A DNA stretch of 22,285 bases from the NCBI GenBank assembly GCA_022449325.1, contig JAKUSK010000007.1:1-22285 (forward strand), written 5' to 3'. Under the pieces are notes generated by a model. The model saw only the letters and a program-made list of their open reading frames with translations, searched no databases and was not told the origin of the DNA. Position numbers and translations under genes: made by a program. Origin of the DNA: Nitrososphaerales archaeon. Lineage in GTDB: Archaea > Thermoproteota > Nitrososphaeria > Nitrososphaerales > UBA57. Numbering within the stretch: position 1 is the first letter of the stretch; the number at the start of each line of letters is the position of its first letter. Shown here one piece after another: positions 7,666 to 15,196 of this stretch.

Positions 7666-8295
7666 ATGGAATTCAATGGAGATAATAATAGGAAATCTAG
7701 TATCCTACAGACTTCATGGACAATACGATTCATAGTTATAGCAGTCGTATTTTTTGTATTGCAAAATATTCTTGGGCCAGAGATTTGGCAGTATTTTGCA
7801 TTCTTTCCTGCATTAGTAATAGAATGGCCGTGGACTTTAGTAACATCAGTATTTCTCCATGCAGATTTTAATCATTTATTATTCAATATGTTTGCATTAT
7901 TTTTCTTTGGATCTTATCTTGAAAGGTTACTTGGCAGTAATAGATTTTTAATAATATTCATAGCAGCGGGAATAGTCGGAAATCTAGGATATTTTGTTAC
8001 TGCGCCTAATAACATGATTCCTGCAATAGGTGCGTCAGGTGCAGCATATGGATTAATGGGAACATTAGCAATACTTGCTCCATTTATTCGTGTATATGTT
8101 TGGGGACTTTTACCGGTACCAATGGTTGTATTAACAGCAGTTTATGCATTGCTTGATGTAAGTGGATTATTCATTTCCCCAGGGTCTAATATAGCTCATG
8201 GAGCCCATCTAGCAGGATTACTAGTAGGGTTAATATTTGGATTATACTTACGTCCCTATTTTGGTTACAGAAGACAGAGAGATATAGACTTGTAA
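7666..8295 (+). CDS. Rhomboid-family intramembrane serine protease
   Basis: A 209-residue six-helix membrane protein. The catalytic serine is in GASGAAYG (Ser124) and the paired histidine in AHGAHLAGLLVG (His181), as in GlpG. The oxyanion-site residues are seen in FNHLLFN (His70, Asn74), and the L1-loop region WPWTLVTSVFLHADF matches the family. It would cleave single-pass membrane proteins within the bilayer; its substrates are unknown. It stands alone on its strand between two minus-strand genes, and its stop abuts the stop of the next, convergent gene with no gap. All catalytic residues are present, so an active protease is expected. Confidence 0.92.
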   Translation: MEFNGDNNRKSSILQTSWTIRFIVIAVVFFVLQNILGPEIWQYFAFFPALVIEWPWTLVTSVFLHADFNHLLFNMFALFFFGSYLERLLGSNRFLIIFIAAGIVGNLGYFVTAPNNMIPAIGASGAAYGLMGTLAILAPFIRVYVWGLLPVPMVVLTAVYALLDVSGLFISPGSNIAHGAHLAGLLVGLIFGLYLRPYFGYRRQRDIDL

Positions 8296-9438
8296 TTATT
8301 TCTTCGTATAAGCTCGATCTCGCCAAACGAATTTAGAATTTGAATAAATTTTGAACACAGATATAATAATATTAAGAAATAGAATAAGATTAGTAAATGG
8401 TTGAAATATAATATAGAATTTTGAATGTCTAATATCAGTAAATTCAATAAGATATGACATAGCCATAAATGAAATTGTTAGAAGAATTAAAATTGAATAG
8501 AATAAGTTGAACGAATTTACTAAAATAAGTAAGAAATAAGGAAAAACAAGGCCAATAAATGCAAAGAATATTGAGAATAATCCAATAAGAAAATTCAATT
8601 CAATAAATGAAGTAGAAGTAGCACGTTGTATAGCATCTAGATTATTAGAATATCCAACATTTGAATAAGTAGAAACAAGACTATTAGAACGTACAAGTCT
8701 TAGATTAAAACCAGATTTCTTAATAAGTTCGCCCAATGATTTGTCTTCAACAAAAGATGACTTAACACTTTCATGACCACCTATAGAATCATATGTTTGT
8801 TTCTTAATTAGAATAAATGCACCAATAAGATATGCAATTGGAGTGTGTTTTGAATTTAAAAATAAAGGAGAATACACAATATTAATCATAGAAATTAAAA
8901 TTGGAAGAATAAGTTTTCCCCAAAAGTCAGAACATATCAATTGTGGTAAGGTAGTAAGTACGTCGAGATTATTCTGTTGCATATACGAAAAAGATGATAG
9001 AACTGAATCAGGATGATGTTCAGTATCTGCGTCGATAAATAATAAAATAGAACCGTTAGATTTTTTATATCCTTTATGGCATGCATAGTTTTTTCCAACC
9101 CAATCAGGATTATCATGATTTATTTTTATAATAGAGAATCGATCATCGTTTTGACAGAATTTTTCTGCAATTTTGTATGTATCATCTGTAGAATTATCAT
9201 CAACAATAATTACTTCATAATTACTATAACTTTGATTTTTTATAGATTGTAAACAACGTTGGATGTTGAGATGTTCATTTCGTGCAGGAATTATAATCGA
9301 TATCAAGGGTTGAGATAAAATTTCAGTTTTTAAGTTTAGTTTATCAATTTTGAAATAGCTAAATATTCTAAAAAGAAGAATGATGAACCAAGATAATGCG
9401 ATTACAGGAATAACAAGTTCAATGAATGTAGATAGCAT
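8296..9438 (-). CDS. Membrane-bound family 2 glycosyltransferase (HpnB/CrtQ-like architecture)
   Basis: A GT2 enzyme of about 380 residues with one N-terminal membrane helix (about residues 8-27), a GT-A catalytic domain, and several C-terminal helices (about 285-370). The domain shows ISIIIPARNEHLNIQRCL, VIIVDDNSTDDT, the DxD motif in LLFIDADTEHHPDS, and a downstream FVEDKSLGELIKKSG (the catalytic-base region). This order, with WVGKNYACHKGY before the DxD, resembles glycosyltransferases that act on hopanoid, carotenoid or other isoprenoid lipids; an archaeal membrane lipid acceptor is a guess. An ATG at 9438-9436 follows directly after a GTG at 9441; I take the ATG. It is convergent with, and abuts, the rhomboid gene. 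Confidence 0.85.
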   Translation of the reverse strand: MLSTFIELVIPVIALSWFIILLFRIFSYFKIDKLNLKTEILSQPLISIIIPARNEHLNIQRCLQSIKNQSYSNYEVIIVDDNSTDDTYKIAEKFCQNDDRFSIIKINHDNPDWVGKNYACHKGYKKSNGSILLFIDADTEHHPDSVLSSFSYMQQNNLDVLTTLPQLICSDFWGKLILPILISMINIVYSPLFLNSKHTPIAYLIGAFILIKKQTYDSIGGHESVKSSFVEDKSLGELIKKSGFNLRLVRSNSLVSTYSNVGYSNNLDAIQRATSTSFIELNFLIGLFSIFFAFIGLVFPYFLLILVNSFNLFYSILILLTISFMAMSYLIEFTDIRHSKFYIIFQPFTNLILFLNIIISVFKIYSNSKFVWRDRAYTKK

Positions 9439-9478
9439 CACGTTATTATCAAGAATTTGAATTATTTATCTAACAAGG

Positions 9479-9486
9479 TTTATTTG
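9479..9486 (+). promoter_or_regulatory. TATA-like element of the PAS gene
   Basis: TTTATTTG is centred about 26 bases upstream of the ATG at 9509, the spacing expected for a leaderless archaeal transcript. The candidate operator at 9487-9506 begins directly after it. Confidence 0.4.
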
Positions 9487-9506
9487 TTACCATAGTACAG
9501 TGGTAA
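9487..9506 (+). promoter_or_regulatory. Dyad-symmetric candidate operator before the PAS gene
   Basis: The 20 bases read TTACCA-TA-GTAC-AG-TGGTAA: six-base arms that are perfect inverted repeats around a central palindromic GTAC, 16 of 20 positions symmetric. It fills the space between the TATA-like box and the ATG at 9509, where a bound repressor would block RNA polymerase. The binding protein is unknown. Confidence 0.4.
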
Positions 9507-9508
9507 TT

Positions 9509-9844
9509 ATGAGTGAAGAAAAGTTTCCAGTATCTGGAATAGCATGTGATTTACAAGGAACTATAACCGAATTCGGTAAAGGCGCTGAAGAATTATTCGG
9601 TTATACAAGAGATGAATTGGTAGGCAAAGGAAATGTAGGTATGTTTCATATAGAAGCAAATTTACAAACCCTAGTCCCTTTATTGCTCCAAACTGCTTCA
9701 GAGAAAGGCGAATGGGAGGACGTAGTAGAATTAGTACGAAAAGACGGATCACATTTCAAAGGAAGATTAAATGTCAAGCCATTAATGCAAGATGGTCAAC
9801 AAGTTGGCTTCATGGGTAAGACAGAATTCGTTGAAAACATCTAG
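9509..9844 (+). CDS. Stand-alone PAS domain protein
   Basis: A soluble protein of about 111 residues made of a single PAS domain: GIACDLQGTITEFGKGAEELFGYTRDELVGK (N-terminal strands and the helix typical of PAS), then a loop, and RKDGSHFKGRLNVKPL with the closing strands VGFMGKTEFVE. No kinase, cyclase or DNA-binding domain is attached, so it probably senses a small ligand or redox state and acts through a partner. A GTG at 9500 is in frame, but it lies inside the inverted repeat; the ATG at 9509 is favoured. UbiA follows after 19 bases. A ligand such as heme or flavin cannot be read from the sequence. Confidence 0.82.
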   Translation: MSEEKFPVSGIACDLQGTITEFGKGAEELFGYTRDELVGKGNVGMFHIEANLQTLVPLLLQTASEKGEWEDVVELVRKDGSHFKGRLNVKPLMQDGQQVGFMGKTEFVENI

Positions 9845-9863
9845 ATAAGAACAAGGTGATTGA

Positions 9864-10844
9864 TTGAAACTAGAAGTCTGGGCAAAAGAATTAAGAATTC
9901 CATTTCTCAGTCTTCCAGCAATTTTTGTGCCACTAGGAATAACTGTAGCGTTACTAGACGGCTATTTCAATTTAGTCTATGGCATACTAACATTAATTGG
10001 AATTGTATGCATCCATGCAAGTGTCAATGTCTTAAATGATTATTTTGATTTCAAGAGTGGAATAGACACAACTACAACACCAACACCGTTCAGTGGTGGA
10101 AGTAGAGTATTACCAGAAAAACTTTTAGAGCCAAGGAGTGTTCTAATTGGTGGAATTATTTTATTGGCAATTGGGTCATTAATCGGATTGTATTTCCTAT
10201 ATGTATTTAATTTCCCACCATTGCTAATTGCACTTATTGCAATTGCAATTATTACATCAGTGGCATATTCACCACTGCTATCAACAATCGGATTAGGAGA
10301 AGTTTTTGTATTTTTGAATTTCGGTCCGTTATTATTCACAGGTGTATATTACATACAAAGTGGTGGCTTAGTCACTACAGAACCAATTATTGTTGGATCA
10401 ATTGTAGGATTAATGACTACAGGAATACTTTACATTAATGAATTTCCAGACACGGATGCTGATAAATCGAAAGGGAGATTTCATTTAGTTGCAAGATTAG
10501 GAAAAGAAAAAGCTGTAGGATTATATAATATAATAATGGGATTAAGTTATGTCATTATAGTTATAGGAGTAATTTCATCATTTGTAATTGGAATAGGGAT
10601 TCCACCTACATGTATTATAGCATTAAGCACTTTTTCATTAACTCCAAAAGGGAATTTTCGAACTGCGTCAAAAATTTTAAGTAAAGAATATGATAAAATA
10701 ATGGAATTAATTCCTGCTATGGGAAACACTGTAATGACAACAATACAAACTGGAGTACTGTTATTGGTAGGTTATTTAATTTGGTATTTCTTATCAATTT
10801 ATTTCCCTGGAACAACAACAGTTCTTCCTGGAAACATTAGCTAA
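9864..10844 (+). CDS. UbiA-family prenyltransferase, MenA-like
   Basis: A 326-residue integral membrane prenyltransferase with about eight or nine helices. The first Asp-rich motif is NDYFDFKSGID (Asn58 to Asp68) and the second NEFPDTDADKSKGR (Asn192 to Arg205); these bind the magnesium-diphosphate of the prenyl donor. The GGSRVLPEKLL segment after the first motif resembles 1,4-dihydroxy-2-naphthoate prenyltransferase (MenA), so a menaquinone-type product is the best guess. Archaeal UbiA proteins also make geranylgeranylglyceryl lipids or heme O, so specificity stays open. The start is a TTG at 9864, chosen because AAGGTGAT (9853-9860) precedes it and the N-terminus KLEVWAKELRIPFL fits the family. 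Confidence 0.8.
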   Translation: MKLEVWAKELRIPFLSLPAIFVPLGITVALLDGYFNLVYGILTLIGIVCIHASVNVLNDYFDFKSGIDTTTTPTPFSGGSRVLPEKLLEPRSVLIGGIILLAIGSLIGLYFLYVFNFPPLLIALIAIAIITSVAYSPLLSTIGLGEVFVFLNFGPLLFTGVYYIQSGGLVTTEPIIVGSIVGLMTTGILYINEFPDTDADKSKGRFHLVARLGKEKAVGLYNIIMGLSYVIIVIGVISSFVIGIGIPPTCIIALSTFSLTPKGNFRTASKILSKEYDKIMELIPAMGNTVMTTIQTGVLLLVGYLIWYFLSIYFPGTTTVLPGNIS

Positions 10845-10869
10845 TTTTTTACAAAATTAACAATAAAGA

Positions 10870-10875
10870 TTATAT
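10870..10875 (+). promoter_or_regulatory. TATA-like element of the DUF4177-like gene
   Basis: AAAGATTATATC has the A/G-rich BRE plus TATA look of archaeal promoters, with TTATAT centred about 26.5 bases before the ATG at 10899. No ribosome binding site is seen, so the mRNA is probably leaderless. Confidence 0.45.
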
Positions 10876-10898
10876 CGAAGAAAACGTTTCTAATTACC

Positions 10899-11168
10899 AT
10901 GAGACAGTTTAAAATTGTAGCAGAACAATCTAAAAAGGCATTTGAAGAAGAATTAAATAAATTATCTGAAGACGGATGGGAAATAATCCATTATGGAAGT
11001 TCAGTAAGTGTTGGTTCAACACGTTCCAATACAGTAGTGTTATTTAGTGCAGTATTAGAAAAAGAAAAAGCTGTATCAGCAAAGAGAAAATCTAAGGCTT
11101 CGTCAAGCAAGAAAAAAGCATCTGTAAAAACTGTTAATGATTCTAATTCAAATACGAATGAATTTTAA
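10899..11168 (+). CDS. DUF4177-like small protein with basic Ser/Lys tail
   Basis: An 89-residue protein. Residues 1-52 (QFKIVAEQSKKAFEEELNKL, then EDGWEIIHYG, then VVLFSAVLEK) match the small beta-alpha-beta DUF4177 pattern, whose hallmark is the G-W-E-x-I/V after the helix; family function is unknown. Residues 55-75 are almost all Lys, Ser and Ala (KRKSKASSSKKKASVK), a positively charged and probably disordered tail that could contact nucleic acid or membrane. It appears to have its own leaderless promoter and is convergent with the rhodanese gene, 5 bases apart. Confidence 0.65.
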   Translation: MRQFKIVAEQSKKAFEEELNKLSEDGWEIIHYGSSVSVGSTRSNTVVLFSAVLEKEKAVSAKRKSKASSSKKKASVKTVNDSNSNTNEF

Positions 11169-11173
11169 TTAGA

Positions 11174-11977
11174 TTAGCCTTCAATAGGAAGATTGTCTCT
11201 AGTACTCCAATCGGCAAAGGATCGATCGTAAATCTTAACATTATTATATCCACAGATTTGCAATGCTACAAAAGTATGAGATGCTCTTTCTCCAACTTGA
11301 CAATAACAAATTATTTCTTTATCTTTAGTAATTCCAGATTCTTCAAAAAGGCTATTCATATGTTCAATGTTTTTAAAGATAAATCCGTCATCTCCTACTG
11401 CTGCTTCCCAGGGAAAGTTTTTGGAATTTGGAATCCTACCAGATTTAGGTCCTGCAGCAATAATGCCATTAAATTCTTCAGGACTACGTGTATCAACCAA
11501 TACAGAACTAGAATCGTTAATTTTAGACAGTACGTATTCATGATCAACTTTGAAGTCAAGTTGAGATTGATTAATAACAAAGTTAGAATTTGCAAATGTT
11601 TCGACTTTATCAGTGACTGGGTATCCTAATGACATCCATTTAGAGAAACTAATATCAAGAAACTTTACTGAGAGCCCATAGTATGCAAGTGACCAGAATA
11701 AGCGTGACGCAGTAGCACCACCTCTATCACCACATATTACAAGTGTAGATTCATTATTAATACCAAGAATGCTCAATAATTCCTCTATTTGCTCTTTGGA
11801 AGCCAAGTCAAAATATGAAGTAGAATCAGTGAAACTCAAGATTTTATCATAAGGAACTAGCCGAGAATTAGGAATATGAGCAGAATTGTATTCACGAGGA
11901 GAGCGAATATCAAGAACTACAGAATTAGAGTCGTCAAGATTTTCTTTCAACCATGTAGAATCTAATAAAATAGACAT
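11174..11977 (-). CDS. Two-domain rhodanese, thiosulfate sulfurtransferase type
   Basis: A 267-residue tandem rhodanese. Domain 1 spans about residues 1-125 and has Cys82 in ICGDRGGATA; domain 2 spans about 145-267 with the active-site loop CQVGERASH (Cys226), the CRxGER-type loop of thiosulfate rather than mercaptopyruvate sulfurtransferases. It would take sulfane sulfur from thiosulfate or a persulfide and pass it to a thiol acceptor. Domain 1 of the family is usually inactive, yet a cysteine stands where an aromatic residue is common. It has no signal peptide, so it acts in the cytoplasm. Its ATG shares a base with the stop of the TusA gene before it (TAATG), tying it to the SelD-like operon. 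TusA proteins are the likely partners. Confidence 0.9.
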   Translation of the reverse strand: MSILLDSTWLKENLDDSNSVVLDIRSPREYNSAHIPNSRLVPYDKILSFTDSTSYFDLASKEQIEELLSILGINNESTLVICGDRGGATASRLFWSLAYYGLSVKFLDISFSKWMSLGYPVTDKVETFANSNFVINQSQLDFKVDHEYVLSKINDSSSVLVDTRSPEEFNGIIAAGPKSGRIPNSKNFPWEAAVGDDGFIFKNIEHMNSLFEESGITKDKEIICYCQVGERASHTFVALQICGYNNVKIYDRSFADWSTRDNLPIEG

Positions 11978-12216
11978 TATTTTTTCCTCAAAATAAATTT
12001 CAAATGATTGTCTTCTTCTTTAACTTCAATAATTTCATGACCTACACGATTAGCCCATGCTGGAATATCTTCTTTAGATGCAGGATCAGTGGCGGAGATT
12101 TCTAGAACTTGTCCACTTTCCATTTTAGAAATGAATTGTTTAGTTTTAAGAACAGGAATAGGACAAACAAGACCTTTAACATCAAGTGATTGATCGATTT
12201 TCAAAAAGTTCACCAA
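11977..12216 (-). CDS. TusA-family sulfur carrier protein (CPIP)
   Basis: A 79-residue TusA/SirA fold protein with the CPxP motif CPIP (Cys18) at the start of helix 1, followed by VLKTKQFISKMESGQVLEI, TDPASKEDIPAW and GHEIIEV, all typical. The cysteine carries a persulfide passed from a rhodanese or desulfurase. It stands between a second TusA upstream (8-base gap) and the rhodanese downstream (1-base overlap). The TDPAS and AWANRVGHE pattern matches classic TusA more closely than the other two copies here. Acceptor unknown; selenium transfer is conceivable given the SelD-like gene in the operon. Confidence 0.9.
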   Translation of the reverse strand: MVNFLKIDQSLDVKGLVCPIPVLKTKQFISKMESGQVLEISATDPASKEDIPAWANRVGHEIIEVKEEDNHLKFILRKK

Positions 12217-12224
12217 TTAAACAA

Positions 12225-12470
12225 TTAATCGTTGTTATTTTTTATGAAAATTTTGAAGACGCCTTCATCAGTCTCTTCTGAGCTAAGAACTTCGTGTCCA
12301 TCTTTTTTAACAGCTGAAGGAATGTTTATTGTAGAAGGTAAATGATCAACTGTAACTTCTAGGATTTCTCCATCATTTAATTTTTTAAGTTCTTTAACTG
12401 TGTTAATCACTGGCCAAGGACATACTTGTCCAATAAGATCTAGTTTCTTACTTTGTTGTTGCATAATCAT
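12225..12470 (-). CDS. TusA-family sulfur carrier protein (CPWP)
   Basis: An 81-residue TusA-fold protein. The motif is CPWP (Cys17), followed by VINTVKELKKLNDGEILEVT and DHLPSTINIPSAVKKDGHEVL. The DHLPS segment and the AVKKDGHEVL helix differ from the CPIP copy, so the two are diverged paralogues rather than recent duplicates. The ATG overlaps the SelD-like stop by 4 bases (ATGA), a strong sign of coupled translation and of a shared task. A second in-frame ATG lies two codons in. It probably carries sulfane sulfur or selenium to or from the SelD-like enzyme; the direction is not readable. Confidence 0.9.
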   Translation of the reverse strand: MIMQQQSKKLDLIGQVCPWPVINTVKELKKLNDGEILEVTVDHLPSTINIPSAVKKDGHEVLSSEETDEGVFKIFIKNNND

Positions 12471-13897
12471 TCATCACCTATTGTTAATTGATTCAACAGT
12501 ATATCTGATGCAATCATGTCATTTACGTCTTTCGAGATTTTCACAGTTCCGTTTCCTTTTCCTAGAACAGTGCCAATAACATGTGGGTCATAACCTGTTG
12601 ATTTAAGTTCAGAGCTAATATTTGATATAATATTAGGAGAAGCAATTACCGCTACAGCTCCATTAGTACCTGCAGTAGCATTATCCATAAGAAAGTTTTC
12701 AGTAGCATATTTAACAAATTCAGGATAACGCAAAGGAAGATTGTCAAGAGATATGTCAACACCTGCATTATTAGCATGTTCTTTGAATATCATAATACCA
12801 GGGCCAGATAGATCGCCAGTAGCTAGAACATGTTCATTAATGTCAAAAGAACTGCCAAATTCAGGCAAATACTTGTTGATGATCTCTGCAACTTTCAAAT
12901 TAGGTTGATTCATAGTACTAATAACAGAATCTTTGGCATTTTGAACGTCATTAAGGGAATAACCAGTTTTTTCCAAGTCTTGAAGAAATGTTTCATCAGC
13001 AACACAGGATAGGAATACATTGATGGGAGCTAAATCTCCGAAAGGTCTAGTAACCAAGATTTGCATTCCAGTATCTAGAAGATCAAGTTTAGTAGGAGGT
13101 TCCTTTCTCAGTGTACCAAAAAGGGTAGCGCCAATCAATAGCTTTCCACGTTGTGGTGATTCCGAAGGAAGTAATTCTATACCGTATTTAGTAGCAAAAG
13201 TTTTCATATTATTAGAGATATTATTTTTAATCTCTTCATTTGGTGCATCAACAACTGGAGAAACTTTTAGTTCTTCGTAACAACCAAGAGAAATTAAATC
13301 GTTTAACGAGTTAGAGATAGCAACATTAGTTTGTTGTTCAGAAGATGGATCGGCAGTTGGATCAATAATTTGAATAGTATCGTTATTAGAGAGACACCAA
13401 CCATCAGATCGTCCTTCTTCATATGAAATAAAATCAAATAATGCAAATTCAGCTTCTGGAAAACCGGTGATAATAGAATGTCCTTTTCCAACAGCAAATT
13501 GGACGTCAGATTTAGATATTGATGTATAAAGAGTGTTCAATAATGCTTGGAATTTTTCTTGTTTTTCAGCATTTTTCTGGAATACTTGCAGTAAAGAGAT
13601 AGCACGCTTGGGATTAATTTGTTTCAAGTCTTCTAGATCAATTTGTGGATCAGAAGGGTTGTAAATTCTACGAGTTATTGTTGGTCCATCTCCAGTTAAT
13701 GGAAATATATCAGCATCAACGCGCTCGCCTAAAGAGATTCCCATTTGTTTGAGACTAGGTTTTAGATTGTGCAAGCTAGGATAAACTACAGTATCGAGAT
13801 CGACTTTGACAGCACATCCTGCCACCCATCGAAGTGGATCCATTCCCATTTCTCTATATTTGGAGACATTATCCCAAAATTCTTGTTTGGTACTCAT
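12467..13897 (-). CDS. SelD-like (selenophosphate synthetase-related) AIR-synthase-fold protein
   Basis: A 476-residue protein, longer than SelD (about 340-350). LRWVAGCAVKVD near the N-terminus recalls the SelD loop GCGCKI: Cys28 and Lys31 sit with the C-x-x-K spacing of the catalytic Cys17 and Lys20 of E. coli SelD. TIQIIDPTADPSSEQQ then SNSLNDLISLG recall TVDFFTPIVDDP then ANALSDVYAMG; later FLATG-like ATGDLSGPG recalls ATDVTGFG. An added stretch of about 60 residues (roughly 65-125) is not in SelD. It may activate a chalcogenide with ATP as seleno- or thiophosphate. SPS-like paralogues of unproven function are known in archaea. The operon with two TusA proteins and a rhodanese supports a sulfur or selenium substrate. 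No selenocysteine machinery is in the window. Confidence 0.65.
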   Translation of the reverse strand: MSTKQEFWDNVSKYREMGMDPLRWVAGCAVKVDLDTVVYPSLHNLKPSLKQMGISLGERVDADIFPLTGDGPTITRRIYNPSDPQIDLEDLKQINPKRAISLLQVFQKNAEKQEKFQALLNTLYTSISKSDVQFAVGKGHSIITGFPEAEFALFDFISYEEGRSDGWCLSNNDTIQIIDPTADPSSEQQTNVAISNSLNDLISLGCYEELKVSPVVDAPNEEIKNNISNNMKTFATKYGIELLPSESPQRGKLLIGATLFGTLRKEPPTKLDLLDTGMQILVTRPFGDLAPINVFLSCVADETFLQDLEKTGYSLNDVQNAKDSVISTMNQPNLKVAEIINKYLPEFGSSFDINEHVLATGDLSGPGIMIFKEHANNAGVDISLDNLPLRYPEFVKYATENFLMDNATAGTNGAVAVIASPNIISNISSELKSTGYDPHVIGTVLGKGNGTVKISKDVNDMIASDILLNQLTIGDE

Positions 13898-13926
13898 TGT
13901 TGAAACAATTAATCGGACGTCGAAAG

Positions 13927-13940
13927 ATATATAAATATAA
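13927..13940. promoter_or_regulatory. TATA-like element shared by the divergent sulfur operons
   Basis: ATATATAAATATAA is the only strong TATA-like tract in the 69 bases between the SelD-like gene (start 13897, minus) and the Tat propeller gene (start 13967, plus). Its middle is about 33-36 bases from each start, which with a 26-base TATA-to-start distance gives leaders of only 7-10 bases both ways. It may hold two overlapping boxes. A palindromic GACGTC lies beside it at 13917-13922. Confidence 0.45.
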
Positions 13941-13966
13941 CGGCATTATAAAATAACGATAATAAA

Positions 13967-15187
13967 ATGTCGGACAAAGAGTCAAACGTAAATCGAAGAG
14001 ATTTTATCAAATATGTAGGGGGAGCAGCTGTAGGTTTGGGAATAGGAGGAGCAGGTTATCTTTCTGCCAACTCACAAGTAGGAACAGTAACTAGTGAATT
14101 GGAAACTGCAAATAGCGAACTTGATCAGATAAAAGAAGAACTTAAAGGAAGAGGACATCTAGGCTATGTCTTTGGTGCTGAAGGATCAATTGCAACAATT
14201 GACTTAGCTCGTGGAAAAGTCTTAGCTTCTTCAGGTCCAACTTGGATTGCTGAAGCAGGAAGTATAGATTGGTGTAATCATTGGCCTGATGCAAATGGAA
14301 ACATATGGGGATTAGTAAGAAAACCTGGTCAAATAGGTTCTACAATTGCAGTAAATCCAACTACTAATGAATTAGTTCACGATGTTCCATTAGAAGGAAG
14401 ATGGAGAATAAGATTAGGAGAAACTGATGAAGAAGGAAAATACGGATATATGTTAAATGGATATATTGCAGACAAATATGATTCAGAAAAGTTCAATGCG
14501 TCCAGAGATGAATTTGAAATTCCATATGAAGACGTCGATCCAGGAGAAATTCATAAAATTGATCTTCTCAAGGGAGAAGTAGTCGATGTATTACCAGTTC
14601 CAAAATTCTGTTGTGACGTTGCAATAGCACCTGATGGTAAATTGTGGCTTGTAAATCAATTAGAGAGTTTGATTTCAGTAGTAGATACAAAGACATTCAC
14701 AATTGAAGAGCATTTGGCTCTAGATTATTATGACTATGGTGCAAGTATGATAACAATTTCGCCTAACAATGATGTTGCATTTATCGAAGTAAATTCAGCA
14801 GGAAATTGGTCGAATGCAGGTGGATTCCAGAATTTAGATCCAATTGAAATGGTATGGGACATTAAGGCTAAAGAAATAGTAAAAGAATTTCCATTAGAAG
14901 CAGGTCCTCGTACGAGTGAATTTACACCAGATGGAAAATACTGTGTTGTTAGAACTAGACCAGCGTCAATAATATATGATGTCGAGAGTTTGAGTGAGGT
15001 CACGAGGATAGAAGTTGAGAATACTGGACATCCAGCATTTAGTCCTGACAGTACTCTTGCATATATACCAAATCCTGGAGACAGTGCAATTGATGTATTA
15101 GAGGTAGGATCTTTCAAGAAGGTCGATAGTCTAAAACTACCTTATTCACCATCAAAGATCGTTCCAATCAATACAAACAACTACTAA
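13967..15187 (+). CDS. Tat-exported beta-propeller protein of the sulfur/selenium cluster
   Basis: A 406-residue protein with a Tat signal: NRRDFIK (twin Arg10-Arg11) followed by a Gly/Ala-rich hydrophobic stretch (about 17-34). No lipobox is seen. Residues 38-62 form a short coiled coil, and from about 64 on there are propeller-like repeats (blades ending VAIAPDGKLWLVN, ITISPNNDVAFIE, SEFTPDGKYCVV, PAFSPDSTLAYIP). Tat export implies folding, and often cofactor loading, before transport. Cysteines and histidines stand at several blade entries: Cys103 and His105 (DWCNHW), Cys215-Cys216 (KFCCDV), His355. I know no named family for it; a distant link to selenium-binding protein/methanethiol oxidase propellers is a guess. 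The next propeller follows after 9 bases. Confidence 0.7.
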   Translation: MSDKESNVNRRDFIKYVGGAAVGLGIGGAGYLSANSQVGTVTSELETANSELDQIKEELKGRGHLGYVFGAEGSIATIDLARGKVLASSGPTWIAEAGSIDWCNHWPDANGNIWGLVRKPGQIGSTIAVNPTTNELVHDVPLEGRWRIRLGETDEEGKYGYMLNGYIADKYDSEKFNASRDEFEIPYEDVDPGEIHKIDLLKGEVVDVLPVPKFCCDVAIAPDGKLWLVNQLESLISVVDTKTFTIEEHLALDYYDYGASMITISPNNDVAFIEVNSAGNWSNAGGFQNLDPIEMVWDIKAKEIVKEFPLEAGPRTSEFTPDGKYCVVRTRPASIIYDVESLSEVTRIEVENTGHPAFSPDSTLAYIPNPGDSAIDVLEVGSFKKVDSLKLPYSPSKIVPINTNNY

Positions 15188-15196
15188 GTGGAATAG

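Noticed and set aside
12461..12469. TGA stop of the SelD-like gene as a selenocysteine codon
   Set aside because: Reading on gives a few residues then a stop, and the TGA overlaps the next ATG as a normal coupled junction.
14734..15117. Open frame of 127 codons on the minus strand
   Set aside because: Antisense to the Tat propeller blades; product shows no domain and no ribosome binding site or promoter is seen.
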